DNA of 64,000 bases from Terebella lapidaria (lineage: Eukaryota > Annelida > Polychaeta > Terebellida > Terebellidae): assembly GCA_949152475.1 (NCBI GenBank), contig OX424561.1, forward strand, positions 4,898,001 through 4,962,000. Direction: 5' to 3'. The notes beneath the pieces are model-generated. The model was not told the origin of the DNA. It ran no database searches and worked only from the letters and a program-made list of their open reading frames with translations. Shown in pieces: positions 12,550 to 24,512 of this stretch. A program made the translations under genes and the position numbers. Every line of letters starts with the position of its first letter. The first letter of the stretch is position 1.

Positions 12550-15279
12550 ATTACATTTCCGAAAATCATCAAGGAGCCTATCAAGTCATCAGCGAATAAT
12601 GATACATGCATTGTTTTGTTTCTGTTCGTTTCTATCCGTGAGCAGGTTCTAAACCTTCAATGTCATGCAGACCACAACTGAGAACTCCGGAAAATTGTGT
12701 TATGCCAAAGAACGTGGTCTTTGTTGACACAGTTGCAACCACAACAACCACTAAATATCACTCGTGCCTGCTGCTTTCATGCTTTCCAACAAATGCCACA
12801 TCAGGTCCTCTCATTTCGTACAAAAGCAGTACTGATTACTGGTTTTTAACGAGAAAAAAATATATTTCAGTACATGTACCGCATGTGTTGAAGTGGTACT
12901 GCGCTCATTACATTTCCGAAAATCATCAAGGAGCCTATCAAGTCATCAGCGTTAAAAAGGGTTAATTTCCCAAATCAGACTCAGGCGCAGACTGCATGCA
13001 ACACGTAGTCTTGTTCTGCTATGTACTTGATGGCATTAGTAAAGCCAAAACTACCCAATGGCTATTGCCCTTTTTACCAAGATGCCTGATGAGTTTCCAA
13101 TAAAAAAGTACAAATCACAATAGTACAACACACAATGTTATAGTACATAGTTTCTATGTTTTGCAAAACGTATAGTGGTATATATGTATAGGACGACTTA
13201 TATCATGAAGAATTTTCACATGCAAAAATGTTTGTGTTGTTCTGCACATGTATTGGGGTATCATTTAGTTCACATTGCACAAGGTCAACAATAAAGTTTG
13301 TCTATTATAGGAGTAATAATTTGTGATATTGTCATTGGAGTTAAATTAGGGTACGTCAAAACATTCCACGTGTAACTTAAATGTAGGTATCAATCTATTA
13401 CCACAAATAATATTTATAATGTGGTGTACATTATAAATAATATAATATAAAGTGACCCAAGAGGTTTATAGAAACAAAACATGCTTACAAGAGCTTGAAT
13501 TGTGAACTCGTGGAGGAAGAAGCCAAACCATTATTCATAAAAAGATCTGAAGATTTGATGATGTTGACAAATGGGCAATAAACGCCGTGAACTAAGGTGA
13601 CCTAAAGCATGCAGGCTTAGGTTACACAGGGAATCGGTTGTTATGGATAAAATAACAGTCGCCTTGTACCACGACTTAATATCTAGTGGAGTTATTTATG
13701 GTGTACGCTGGCGGCCATCTCGTGGCCTCACCTTAGTTTATATGCGAGGCCACAAAGCGAGGCCACGAGGCCACGAAGCGATTCCACAAGGCCACAAAGC
13801 GAGGCAACGAGGCCACGAAACGAGTCTGTGTCTTCACTCGATTCGTGGCCTCGTTGCCTCACTTCGTTGCCTCGCATATATACTGAGGCGAGGCCAGAAG
13901 GTGGCCGCCATCGTACACCATAGTAATAGCACCAGTTGCCTCGTCCATGTATTGCAGTCCTCGCCACACAAACATGACCCCTCACATTCCACCTCGCGGA
14001 TTTACCGTCGACAAGATGCACTTAGCTCTCCGGTCCGGCCAGGATTTCTGGCAGGCTACTAGAGTCAGTCATTCAGCAGACGGAAAGAAAAATGTCATTT
14101 TGCCAGTCTTTGTGTAGTATAAGACATATCCAATGGATACAAACGTCACTAGACATACAACAAGTATATGCGCACATAAGCTAATTAGACTGAATCACAA
14201 AATCCAGTGTGTCTGATATGTCAGCCAGTGGCAATCCCGGAGTTCTCAGACACAGTCTCTCTTTTCCTCAAAACACACAAGATCATGTCAAATTATGTAG
14301 CATAAAGGGGTCTAGAAATTTTCTGAGCCACCACTCACATTTCTCCAGAAAATGAGCCACACACTTAAATTTATCCGGAAAATTACAAAAGTTTCAGAAC
14401 CCTAATGTTGTCGACATGTCATGACAATGACACACGCGTGACATATCTGCATTACAAACCGAAATTTGTTTTCAAATAAAACCATCATCAGCAATATCCT
14501 ATGATGGTGTCTTGGCTGTACCAGTGCTACTTAAAGTTGGAATCAATTTTGTAAGTTGGAAAAAATCAGCCAGATTTAGCATTCTTGTTTGACACGCAAA
14601 TTTGAAAGTACATCTCGAGATAGTCGGGAATATATAGGAAATATGCACATTTCGACAACAGATACTTAAAAAATTGCCGTTAATCGTGCATGAATACAGT
14701 GGATAGAGAATGATCGGCCTGCTTACATTGCCGGTTGCCACAGTATCTAGACCTAATTTACATCAGGTGTACAGTATAAACAATTACATTCTACACTGAT
14801 CTTTTAGATAAAATATCTTGTTTGGACTAAATCTAATTCCAAAATGTTTTATTTGAGGTTTGTTATTGCCATCATCAATATCTAGTTGTATTGGTGGTAG
14901 CTGGTTAATATCTACAATATACTGATCAATATACTCGAATATAGTATTACGGTGATCAAATCGACCAGTGGTCGATATGATAATCACTATATATTCCGTC
15001 AAACCTTCAATGCGAACCCTAATCCTATCTATACTGTCATAATTATGTGTACTTTTAATAACATATACACACGACTAATTGAACAAAAGAAAATGGATTA
15101 GACAGGACTCACAGTATAGGCATACCAGTGTTCTAAACACACAGAGTGATACCTCACAAGCCTAACATATAGTCGCAAATGTGTCTATGAGAAGGGATCC
15201 ACTGTTGAAAAGTAAATCACCGACCGATTCTCCAGAGGTTTCCCAAACTTTTATCCACTAACGAATGGCTACAAATGGG
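12550..15279 (+). repeat. 2.76-kb tandem unit, copy 3
   Basis: Third unit, about 2730 bp, with small deletions (for example near 14088 and 14270) and a short insertion near 14550. It differs from copies 1 and 2 at its right end. There, 366 bp separate ACAAATGGG (15279) from GTGTGATGAATAGGCCTAG (from 15650), whereas those two phrases are directly joined in copies 1 and 2. Confidence 0.9.
13697..13922. mobile_element. Foldback MITE in tandem unit 3
   Basis: Third orthologous copy of the 226-bp palindromic insertion, with the same TATGGTGTACG termini. Because all three units carry it at the same site, it inserted before the triplication and after the split from the copy at 1-1755. Confidence 0.8.
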
Positions 15280-15899
15280 CATCTTCTCTATTGTTGTGTG
15301 GGTTTGAGATGTATGGAACGAGGTTTCCATGAATCTCCGGTAATGGAAAGTTGTGAGGGTATTGAGTGACGGAAACTTGCACTGAAATATTTGTAAATAC
15401 ACATAAAGTTGGTTTGAAAGAAGACTGCAGTCAGTTCACCAAAGCGGGAAAGATTCCTTATTTTTGCTATTTTTGCTAATATGTGTTCCTTATTTTTGCT
15501 ATTTTTGCTAATATGTGTTTTTGGCAAATTAACATGTGTGAAATGTGTTTAGAGCTCCCCTAGAATTCTCAGAACATGGCATGCTTAATGTATGATGTAT
15601 ATATTCTCGGAAGAAAATGTTATGGTGCACAGGAAAAAACAGATTGATCGTGTGATGAATAGGCCTAGAATTTTGAGCAAATAATATGGGAATTCGTTTT
15701 GTAAGAAACGATATGATAATATACTTGACAGTATCATGTGACATGAACTGCATTCTACAATGTTCTCTCGTTCTTATAGACAAAACACACTGTTGCAATC
15801 AACCTGTACGTACAATATACATGCACGCAGAATTTGTACAATACTCATGGCATATCCAGTTTTGAAATATTTGTAAACCAAAGTTCACAATTAAGGTTC
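15280..15899. repeat. Extra segment of unit 3, with a 32-bp duplication
   Basis: 15280-15650 is the piece missing from the joined ends of units 1 and 2. No TIRs or target duplication mark it as an insertion, so a deletion in the ancestor of units 1 and 2 is the simpler reading. It contains a 32-bp direct duplication (about 15454-15518, core TTCCTTATTTTTGC). No convincing gene: the short minus-strand frames (15217-15798) overlap one another and resemble nothing I know. Confidence 0.5.
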
Positions 15900-16689
15900 A
15901 AATAAAACCCACAATTAAGTTAAATTGATTGAATGATTCATTTCATAATAGGCCTTAGTTGATGCATGAATATAGTGGTGTACATTGAATCAATGTCTTT
16001 CAGTTACACATACAAACTAAATTATGTTTTCACAGTCGGCATGAGTAGGAAAATCTATTTTGCATCCTAACTGAACATTATGAACATTAAGTGCATCATG
16101 TATGAATGTTTAAATGTAAAATGAAAGACCTCTCACAAAATATTTGCTCATATGCTCTAAATATTGCTATATGCACTGTACTTTAGAACACATTCGTTCA
16201 TTCATTATCATGATTATTTTTCCCTCCATCAAATGAGGGCAAAAATAACATATTGACAGGCCATCTTCAGCGTCTTTAAAGGAAGTGTTACCGTCTTGTG
16301 CTTCAGGGCCTGGAGCCGTCTAGTCTCGCCTCAGATCCTAATATACGACACTCATAGCTAACATTTTGGGATTTGAGTAGCTTGAAGGCGACCTTTCTGG
16401 CGGTGCAACTGTTTCCGAGTGTGTTCCATATTATCTTTTCTATTTTGGGATTTTTCAGGGAATGAAATATAAAAATATTTTATCAATATATTTTGAAAAT
16501 GATCGTTCAAACTAACGATGTTTCAATAAAATCTCATTTGCCAGCGAACTTTGATCAACATTTTCGAGTGCACTCTAATGTACAGCCACATTTTCAATAA
16601 GCCACATTATCAATATTATCTTATTTGCTATCAATATTTGCAGTGCGATCACCATTTACAAACGTATTCTAATGAAAAGGAACAGTATT

Positions 16690-17012
16690 GTTGGCTACCA
16701 TCAACTCAGTAGCCTTTTGGCTTGTGATTAGGTACTTATGTACTTGTCATATATCTATTCCATGGGGTTTGTTTCGGATTTCTAAATTGTTTTCATAGGT
16801 TGTTGGGCAGTTATATACTAATTCCACCAGGTGTACAGTAGCAACAACTACATTTACCACACTGTCTGCCCCTGATGACGCCAGTGTGTCTTTTGATAAA
16901 GTAATTGATCGGGCTTTGTTTCTATTGCAAAATGTTGCATGTTTGTTACTGGAACCATCAAAATTTGGCTGTATTGGTGGTAATAGATCGATACTCACAT
17001 TGATTATTTTGT
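16690..17012 (-). mobile_element. ~320-bp dispersed element inserted in back block B
   Basis: The back block in copy A reads straight through this site around 4445-4470 (GTATTACTAATTACGTTTGG), whereas here about 320 bp separate the matching flanks. Related sequence lies inverted at 20305-20605, more diverged at 51125-51330 and 51470-51660, and distantly in the 3' part of each 2.76-kb unit (9250-9500). A minus-strand frame (16747-16998) and the plus-strand frame of the inverted copy (20333-20530) share the peptide core SKDTLAS...VYNCPTTYENNLEIRN. I find no TIRs and cannot assign a class. It may be a SINE-like element or a fragment of a larger coding element. Confidence 0.55.
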
Positions 17013-17721
17013 GTCACTGATCGAAAAAGTTATCAATATAAATGAGGCAGGCCCTGTCCCCAGGGAGCAAACATAACACCCTGTATTGAATTCATTACTC
17101 TTCAACAAACGAATTACTACAACGAGGAATTCCGTTCAATCTAGATCACAAATGCAATATATACCTGGTAAAACATTTTATTCTTCGCAGTTTCCTCCAT
17201 AATTATATATAATTAAATTTTTATCTGAATGGTTTGGATATTAAATTAACAATCATCGATTCCTAGTCTGGGATGACGATTCCAAAGCTAAAGCCATTTC
17301 AAAGTCAAATATTAATGCGTCTGATAAGTACAAAATCTATTTTTTGATACTTATTATCCATAGTCCTGCACTAGTTCCACTCTGAATATCCGCGGTGCTG
17401 TCTGCATACCATTTAATAAATAAATCAAATCCATTCTACCTTCAATTCACTTTTTTAATATAGGTAACACTCCCAGTATCTGTGGTAGTATTTTGCTGAA
17501 TGTCATCACATTCAATGGTGTTCACCATGTTCCTGGATATATCCGCAGTGGTTTAATATTCCATATTGGCATAAATATGGTTATATCTGTGTTAATTTTT
17601 GTTGAGATAACCATTAGAAATAATTCAGAAAATTCCCGAAATAAACACTGATTTTTCACCCCTAAACCACCCATACATCCTGTTCCCGGGGAAAGAACTT
17701 GAATGACTCCTATATTTTTAG

Positions 17722-18312
17722 TTGTCCCATCAGAAGGACATGACATGCATCAATATGATAAAATACATGTGCATGACAGACAAAACAGTGTATAGCATCT
17801 GTCTTGCTTTGACCTCTTCAGTTTTTAGCAAATCATTCACGTTGATGGAGCGAAGAGTCCACAGTGAAACATGGTCCCCGTGGGACAGTCATTTTGTTTC
17901 ATATTCAACCACACGCCACTTCGACTGCGTTCTGGCAGTCATTAGTTTCGGATCGAGCAACACATTTAACCCTGACCGTCAAAAAACCATTGGCAGTGGG
18001 TATGATCGAGTAACAGGACACCAGGAGCACTGTGACACAAGGCAATTATTTCGCGAAGAAGTTCAATCAGTTGACACTTTATTAACGATACCCTCCTCTC
18101 CCTTCGATGGTGAGCCACTGAGTTCATATGTTCAGTTAATTTCTGGACATATGTCGCTCAAATTTTCAGACAGATGGGTCGTTATGACATTATATAAAAC
18201 TGAAGGCGAAAGGTTCATAATATTACTAAAATATGACTTTGACCTGTATACAACCTGTGTTATGGTGCAATCTTTTCTAGCTTTAAACAAATTTATCAGG
18301 GGAACGACATAG
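17722..18312 (+). pseudogene. Unrecognised 196-codon frame in a repeated block
   Basis: This is the longest frame in the back block, and it includes phrases such as TWSPWDSHFVSYSTTRH and GSSNTFNPDRQ. The same translated phrases are visible, broken by stops or shifts, at 5330-5640 (plus) and 23150-23480 (plus), with weaker matches at 53490-53640 and 54500-54780 (plus). Nucleotide differences between this copy and 5330-5640 fall at all codon positions, which argues against recent selection on a protein. I do not recognise a domain. Either it is a remnant of an old transposon ORF or a chance open frame in a repeat. Confidence 0.3.
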
Positions 18313-18337
18313 ATCAATATTTATCAATAACCTTTGG

Positions 18338-18972
18338 TATACTCTGATTTTTTTAACTCGTTTACACCGTTTTTTGCCTTTAGTTCAGTCAAGTTACTTC
18401 GAGCGAACTGTTTATCTGAATATTGCATATCTGTGGTACAAACGGCAATTAATTTACACAAACCTGCCTTCCGGACCGCTATATGTTTCTTTCAAAACAC
18501 AAAAGTTTTATTTAAGGGAGGATTTGCTCGAACCATGGGCGCCGACATATTGCTTGGTTCTCCACAACTGATGACGGAATCCAAATGGACAAGTTCAAAT
18601 TAGTAATAATAGGGGGATCGGGTTGTCAGTTGTCGTCAAGGTGCCTGCACGTGCGAGTCATTTCGAATCAGTTTACCTGCGTGGGCGGTCCCGAATCCTA
18701 ACCCTCGCCCCTATGCAAATTATACCCTACCCTCGCCCCTATGCCAAAGGAAAACAATGTTTGTTGACATGCAAACGACAGGGTTTCAGTGAAAATTTAT
18801 CATTGCAGTAGATTGCTAACTCTCACAATTCTATGAGCAGAAGTCTGAAAGTTTGCAGAAAAATGCCGTTTGATCTCCAGGTGAAGTATGCCAAGTTACA
18901 ATACGATACCATTAAACATCGCAAAAATATCGGCAAAAAACGGTGTAAACGAGTTAGAAAAATCAGAGTATA
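18338..18972. mobile_element. 635-bp TIR element with a preserved empty site
   Basis: About 40 bp at each end are inverted: TATACTCTGATTTTTTTAAC...CGTTTACACCGTTTTTTGCC on the left pairs with GGCAAAAAACGGTGTAAACG...AATCAGAGTATA on the right. The related block at 5822-5842 runs uninterrupted from CAATAACCTTTGG into CAAAATCATTTCAAG, so this is a filled site. The target duplication is TA or TATA (18338-18341 and 18969-18972), which cannot be resolved because the termini are self-similar. No transposase is encoded. With a TA duplication the element starts CTCTGA or TACTCTGA, reminiscent of the CTCT start of the ISL2EU-type element at 37618. Confidence 0.85.
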
Positions 18973-19799
18973 GAGTCGTTTCAAGAAATGTTTGACAGTT
19001 AAATAAAATGTTTTTGCCATATTACTCTGCAGTTTCATCAACACCTAGTACAATTTAATTTATAGCCACAGTATTTTTTGACTGATAATGATCATTGACT
19101 AGTATTGATAAGTGGGCCCATGATCATCCACATTTTATTGACATAAAAAATGCTGACATCATACACATTGCACACTGGACTAAATTCATTACTGTCCAGT
19201 CAAATGAATCGCTACGACGAACCTGATTACATCTCGGCACATATTTCCTTTCAATCTGCTTACTGCATAACAAATGCTTCCTATCCTTGTACACCATACC
19301 AGATTCATATAACCTCTACATGTTGAGTATATAGGTCATCGTGTCTGGATGTTCGCTTCAAATCAAAATTTTCGTGGCAATATTAAGTGAAAATTTTCCC
19401 CAGCGGGTCTAAATCTGTGGAAATATAACGGTTTAATCTGAATGGCGCCAGCATGGGTTTGTATATGTTTTCAGGCACAGTCGGTTAGCAGGCCGGGATG
19501 ACAATCGATTGTAGTGAGCTGCTGGAGACAACATCGCTGAGCAGTTTCATTCTTGGCGATGTAAAGTTTCAAGGAAGAAAAACAATAATCTATTCTCACA
19601 TTTACACATTTCCCGATTTCAGTCTATGTACAGGTTATATAGACTACTTGTAGAGTGGGGTCACGTACTATGCATGTATTTGCCAGATTTATCCCGGATT
19701 TGGGTCATGCACTGTGTGTAAACATTACCTGCATTATTATTCCCAGTCGTAGCCATACGGCTGAAGGAATTTCCCTGCTAATATAGTTGAAGTGGAACG

Positions 19800-21040
19800 C
19801 GTAAACCAGATTTTAATATGAACTTATGGAGAACTTATGGAGGCTGAAACCAATGTCCAAGTTTCCATGAAGGATCTGAAGATTCGCATGATATTGATGA
19901 ATTATAAAGGCGAGGTACTAGGGCAGGCTAGTTCAGATTACAAGGACAATCTGTTGTTATGAAAACCATAAAAGTCGCCATGTACCACGGCTTAATATCG
20001 CATGGAGTTATGTACACCAGTTACCCCGTCCATTTATTACTGTTGCCGACTAAAAGGGATGGACAAAGTAAGACCCAAACACCAACATGACCCCCACATT
20101 CAACCTCGCAGATTTATTGTGGACAACATGCAATTAGCGCTCGAGTCCCATTCAGATTTCCGGCTGGCTACTGAAGTGCATTGAGAAGAACCGACATGTT
20201 CAGACCAGGTAAATGCCACCGTACCAGCCTTTATGATGTATTTGGACATGGACAAAAAATAATACACAAACTGATTACACTAACTCACAAAGCTTGTAAG
20301 TATCTATATATTACCACCAATAAGGCCAAATTTTGATAACTCCAACAACAAACGTAAATACAACACTCCGCCATAGAAACAAAGCCCAACCAAATACTTC
20401 ATCAAAAGACACACTGGCGTCATCAAGGGCAGACAGTGTGGTTAATGTAGTTGTTTCTACTGTACGCCTGATGGAATTAGTATACAACTGCCCAACAACC
20501 TACGAAAATAATTTAGAAATCCGAAACTAACCCCATAGAATAGATATATGACAAGTACAAAAGATCCTAATCACGAGCCAGAAGGCTACTGAGTTGATGG
20601 TTGTGCGTCATCTGATGCGTCATTCAATGACCAGAAATCGTCCAGAAATTGTTGACCCCATCTGCCATTTGATTTGAAGGATGAATGTCCATTGACAGTA
20701 TGGTCTTAATTAGGCATGCCAAAGATAGAGAGCTGTGGTTTGGTTGTTGTGATATCTTGTCAGTTTTCTGAGCTACCGCTCTGTTTGTCGATTTCCTTTG
20801 GCCTGATTGTGCTTTCATCTTATGAGAATTCTTTTTTGTAAAGAACAAAAGCTTTCAAGGAACACTACTCTTACCGACACATCATATCAGCGACATACAT
20901 GTGACCTATATCACTATAATCCAAAGTTTTTCGTAATATCAAATCATGGTCCAGTATTGCGATTTCAAATGTGGAAATGTTATAATGTGTTTATCAACAA
21001 CATATACTTCGCTAGAATCGTCCGGGATTGTTAGAAAAGA
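19800..21040 (+). repeat. Front block, copy C
   Basis: 19960-20230 matches 1010-1300 (for example CCATGTACCACG...TTAATATC, then ACATGACCCCCACATTCAACC), and 20770-20960 matches 1550-1740. It is interrupted by the ~320-bp dispersed element at 20305-20605. Copy C continues directly into a back-block copy, as copy A does. Confidence 0.6.
20305..20605 (+). mobile_element. ~300-bp dispersed element, inverted relative to 16690-17012
   Basis: It shares ACACTGGCGTCATCA and CAACTGCCCAACAACCTACG with the reverse complement of 16690-17012. The frame 20333-20530 encodes the same TTYENNLEIRN core as the copy at 16747-16998. No TIRs were seen. Confidence 0.55.
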
Positions 21041-21560
21041 TATGTTTAAAATGCACACTCATTCAGACTCACCTCCTATACAAGGGTGCGTGAATACCCT
21101 CACAATTATGCTATAATTTTGTATATTAGATGTTGGCATCTGATAACATACTCATTTCCGAGCATGTGTACAACGCCATGCTGTAGCATTCTGAATTTTG
21201 ACAGACTGACGATTTTCAATTATCATAATAAACTATTTCGAGCAACAAAATAGACTGATTGTTCTGGTGGGATGCTGTTGTCACAGCAGATTGTTAATGT
21301 TTGCGAACAACTATGATTGAACTTGTACGTAACTAATTATTTAAATATATAACTATTGAACAGCGATAATGATACACAACATATGATACGTCTTACAAAA
21401 TGCATCTTCGCATTGGAATTTCATATTTTGAGTGTTCAATGGATACCGAGGGGTGATGACATTTGACTCCCACCAGGAATCGCCGGATGATTCCTCATGA
21501 ATAAATAATTCAGACTTTCGTTGACTTTTATCAGGCACCTAGGTCGCATCTAACCCGAAA
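21041..21560 (+). repeat. Back block copy C, first part
   Basis: Matches 3130-3640: AAAATGCACACTCA, GTGAATACC...CACAATT...GCTATAATTT, and CATATTTTGAGTGTTCA compared with CATATTTTGAATATTCA. It is diverged and contains no gene. Confidence 0.5.
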
Positions 21561-21639
21561 CGTGGCCTCGGCAGACAAAATGCTTGTTAATGGTGCTTAG
21601 ATTTTTGAAATGAATAATTATATTATCTATCTTTGTATC

Positions 21640-21970
21640 ATATATATGTTTTATATATATATATCATTTATATATGTTTTTGATGTTGACCTCAATTGTT
21701 CTTGTGTGGTAATTCTCAAGGTCATGTTTAACTCAAAAGTTGGCTTCTGCATAGGCATTGCTTGATACTGTTTAGGTTTGTATTATGAACATATAGGAAC
21801 ACATATATGTTGGATCATTTGGTGACCTTGACCTCAACCTCAGACGATCCTTACTGGAAAATTTCAAGGTCACGATCGACGTGACATCTGAAGGCAAAAT
21901 GACCAAAATGCAGACAGGAATAATGGGGGTCATATATGATGGATCTGTTGGTGACCTTGAACTTGATCTA
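21640..21970. repeat. AT microsatellite and TGACCT-rich patch
   Basis: 21645-21675 is a TATATATA-rich tract. 21820-21965 holds GTGACCTTGACCTCAACC, TTTCAAGGTCACG and GGTGACCTTGAACTTG, which are half-sites of the AGGTCA type in both orientations, like the arrays at 25.9-27 and 55-59 kb. Confidence 0.5.
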
Positions 21971-22059
21971 ATTTGAGTATTAAATTGCAATTACACGTCC
22001 GATCTATGTTTGTCAGAGGCACGGCGGTACCCAATACATTCATTCCTTCATTTTTTTCC

Positions 22060-23480
22060 ACCGTATGTTGGGGCAAAAATAATTTATTGACAGACCGTCT
22101 TCTACAGGAAGTGTTACCGTCTTGTACTTCAGGATTTTGGGCCATCTGGTCTTGCCTCGAATCCAAATATATGACACTCGTCGCTGACATTTCGTGATAT
22201 AAGTTTGTTCGAGATTACCTTTGCTATGGTGCATATGTTTCTGAGTGTCGCTGGACCTGAATTTTTGTCCATTCTGGGACCTATCAAGGAAACGACTTAT
22301 GTAAATATTGATCAACATCCTTTAAAAGAATCGTTCAAACGGATGTTGAACACTTCAATGCTATCTCATTTGCCACAAAAGTTTGCACGAACAGAAACTG
22401 TATTAATCACTATAGCGGAGCAAATTTGTTTGTAAAAATCATACAGGTATATTCCCCAGAAAAGCGGACACTGTACACTGGACTGAATTCATTACTATTC
22501 AACAAAAGAATCACTCCCACAAATCCGATTACAGCTCAACTGTCGATGAAATTTCCCATCTCTGTCCAATCAACTTACTGGGTCACGTATGCTACCTGTC
22601 CCTGTTAAAGTACCACATTCGCCACTACCTCTACAGGTTGAGTTAATTGAAGTAGTTTGAATCTGAATGGCGCCAGTGTGGATTTTTCTGATATGAGTTT
22701 AACCACTGTTGACTGTATCAGGCCAGAACCACGATCGATTGTGGTAAGCCTCTGGAGACGAAATTGCAGCTCGACGACAACAGACAGTTGGTTGGTTTCA
22801 ACATGAACATACACATGCGCGATCGAGTTGTTGCAGGCCTAGACAACAACAACAACTCAAAGTTAAATATCAATGCGTCGAATTAGACAGAAGTAGAAAT
22901 CAATGTAAGAAAATTTGCCGTGTATTTCCTTTGTTATCTTATCACTCCTGGTGGGACGTGAAGTTTATGACGTGTGTTGAAATAACAAAAAAACACCAGG
23001 GAAAAAAATAACAATCATTTGCCAAAATTATTTTTACGTGTCCCAGCAGGAGGACATAACAACATGTATCAATTCGACAAAATACAAATGCCTGGCATAA
23101 GTGATTAGGATGAAAAGCAAATCATTTACGTTTATAGCACACACAGTCCAGAATAAAACATGGGCCCCGTGGGACAGTCCCTTTGTTCCATATTTACCCA
23201 AAAGCCACTTTGACTGCCTTCTGATAGTCATTAGTTGTGGTTCAAGTAAAACATTTAACCCTGGCCGTGAATAAACCATTGGCAACGGGTTTGATTGAGT
23301 AACAGAACACCAGTAGAGCTAAAGCACCGTGACATTATGCAATTAGTTCCTGGTGAAGTTCAGCCCGCTGACAATTCATTATCAATGTCCTTGTCTCACT
23401 GCGAACAGCCGCCAGGTCTTCTGGGGTTAGTTTCTGCACAAAAACTGCAGAATGACAAAAAGCTATTATCAAAGGTTGCA
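22060..23480 (+). repeat. Back block copy C, second part
   Basis: 22085-22230 matches 4070-4210 and 16270-16420. 22490-22640 matches 6060-6190, and 22660-22780 matches 19430-19520. 23040-23480 matches 5190-5640 and 17730-18180, with many stops in the frame that is open at 17722. No intact gene. Confidence 0.6.
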
Positions 23481-23676
23481 AACTAAAGGGAAACGTTTCA
23501 AATTATAACTAGAAATTGAATCAATTAATAAGAATGAAATGACTTGAACAAAATATACCTCTTTATCTAGTAGCTATCAACGATCGATTCGCAATATTCA
23601 ACACAACCAAGCCTCAAAAACGGTCAATTCCCATTGACTTGCTTTGCCCGTACAGAATCATATGACGCGATGAGAA

Positions 23677-23899
23677 ACTTACGGAGCCCATAAGGGGACA
23701 CAACCGAGAGTTAAGAAGAAAAAACATTTTCGCGTTCCCTCACGATCTTTTTGCATTCGAACTCGATCTTTTCGAGGGAACGAGAAACTTCGCGAGGGGA
23801 CCGCGAAAATATCGCGTTCGAACTCCAAAACTTCGCGAAGGAACAAGAAACAATGTTTTTCACTCACAGGTGTGTCCTGTTAGGGGCTCCATAGTAACT
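23677..23899. mobile_element. ~220-bp MITE with GGAGCCC...GGGGACAC-type ends
   Basis: The left end TTACGGAGCCCATAAGGGG pairs with the reverse complement of the right end, TTACTATGGAGCCCCTAAC, allowing small gaps, and GGACACA follows in both. The interior alternates TTCGCG, CTCGCG and GGAACG phrases in both orientations, so it can fold on itself. No coding. A similar interior texture occurs at 62750-62860. The target duplication is not clear. Confidence 0.6.
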
Positions 23900-23908
23900 C
23901 AACCTTAA

Positions 23909-24512
23909 GTCATGTGGCATTCCTCATCAGGACTTCGAGTGAACAATGCAAGCGACACTAAGTATAAGGCATTCTGAAACGACATTTTACACTGAAAATA
24001 CAGGCTGTACTGACACATAGATGCATGAATTTGGAATCATTTGAGCAGTATTGTGATAGGTCATGTGGCATTCCTCATCAGGACTTCGAGTGAACAATGC
24101 AAGCGACACTAAGTATAAGGCATTCTGAAACGACATTTTACACTGAAAATACAGGCTGTACTGACGCATAGATGCATGAATTTGGAATCATTTGAGCAGT
24201 ATTGTGATAGGTCATGTGGCATTCCTCATCAGGACTTCGAGTGAACAATGCAAGCGACACTAAGTATAAGGCATTCTGAAACGACATTTTACACTGAAAA
24301 TACAGGCTGTACTGACACATAGATGCATGAATTTGGAATCATTTGAGCAGTATTGTGATAGGTCATGTGGCATTCCTCATCAGGACTTCGAGTGAACAAT
24401 GCAAGCGACACTAAGTATAAGGCATTCTGAAACGACATTTTACACTGAAAATACAGGCTGTACTGACGCATAGATGCATGAATTTGGAAGCATTTGAGCA
24501 GTATTGTGATAA
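23909..24512 (+). repeat. 151-bp satellite, four copies
   Basis: Four head-to-tail units start at 23909, 24060, 24211 and 24362 with GTCATGTGGCATTCCTCATC. They are almost identical, with alternating CTGACACA/CTGACGCA variants in successive units, so unit pairs may have been duplicated. A single related monomer lies inverted at about 44320-44440 within a longer matching segment, so the array grew from part of a dispersed repeat. Confidence 0.95.

Larger units (their letters stand above)
15900..19400 (+). repeat. Composite back block, copy B
   Basis: Colinear with 3120-6300 but interrupted by two insertions, a ~320-bp dispersed element (16690-17012) and a 635-bp TIR element (18338-18972). It ends near 19330 with sequence matching 6060-6190 and 22500-22640, and 19430-19520 matches 22660-22780. 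Confidence 0.7.

Noticed and set aside
23909-24512. CRISPR-like regular repeats
   Set aside because: Units are 151 bp and contiguous without unique spacers, and the context is eukaryotic. It is a satellite.
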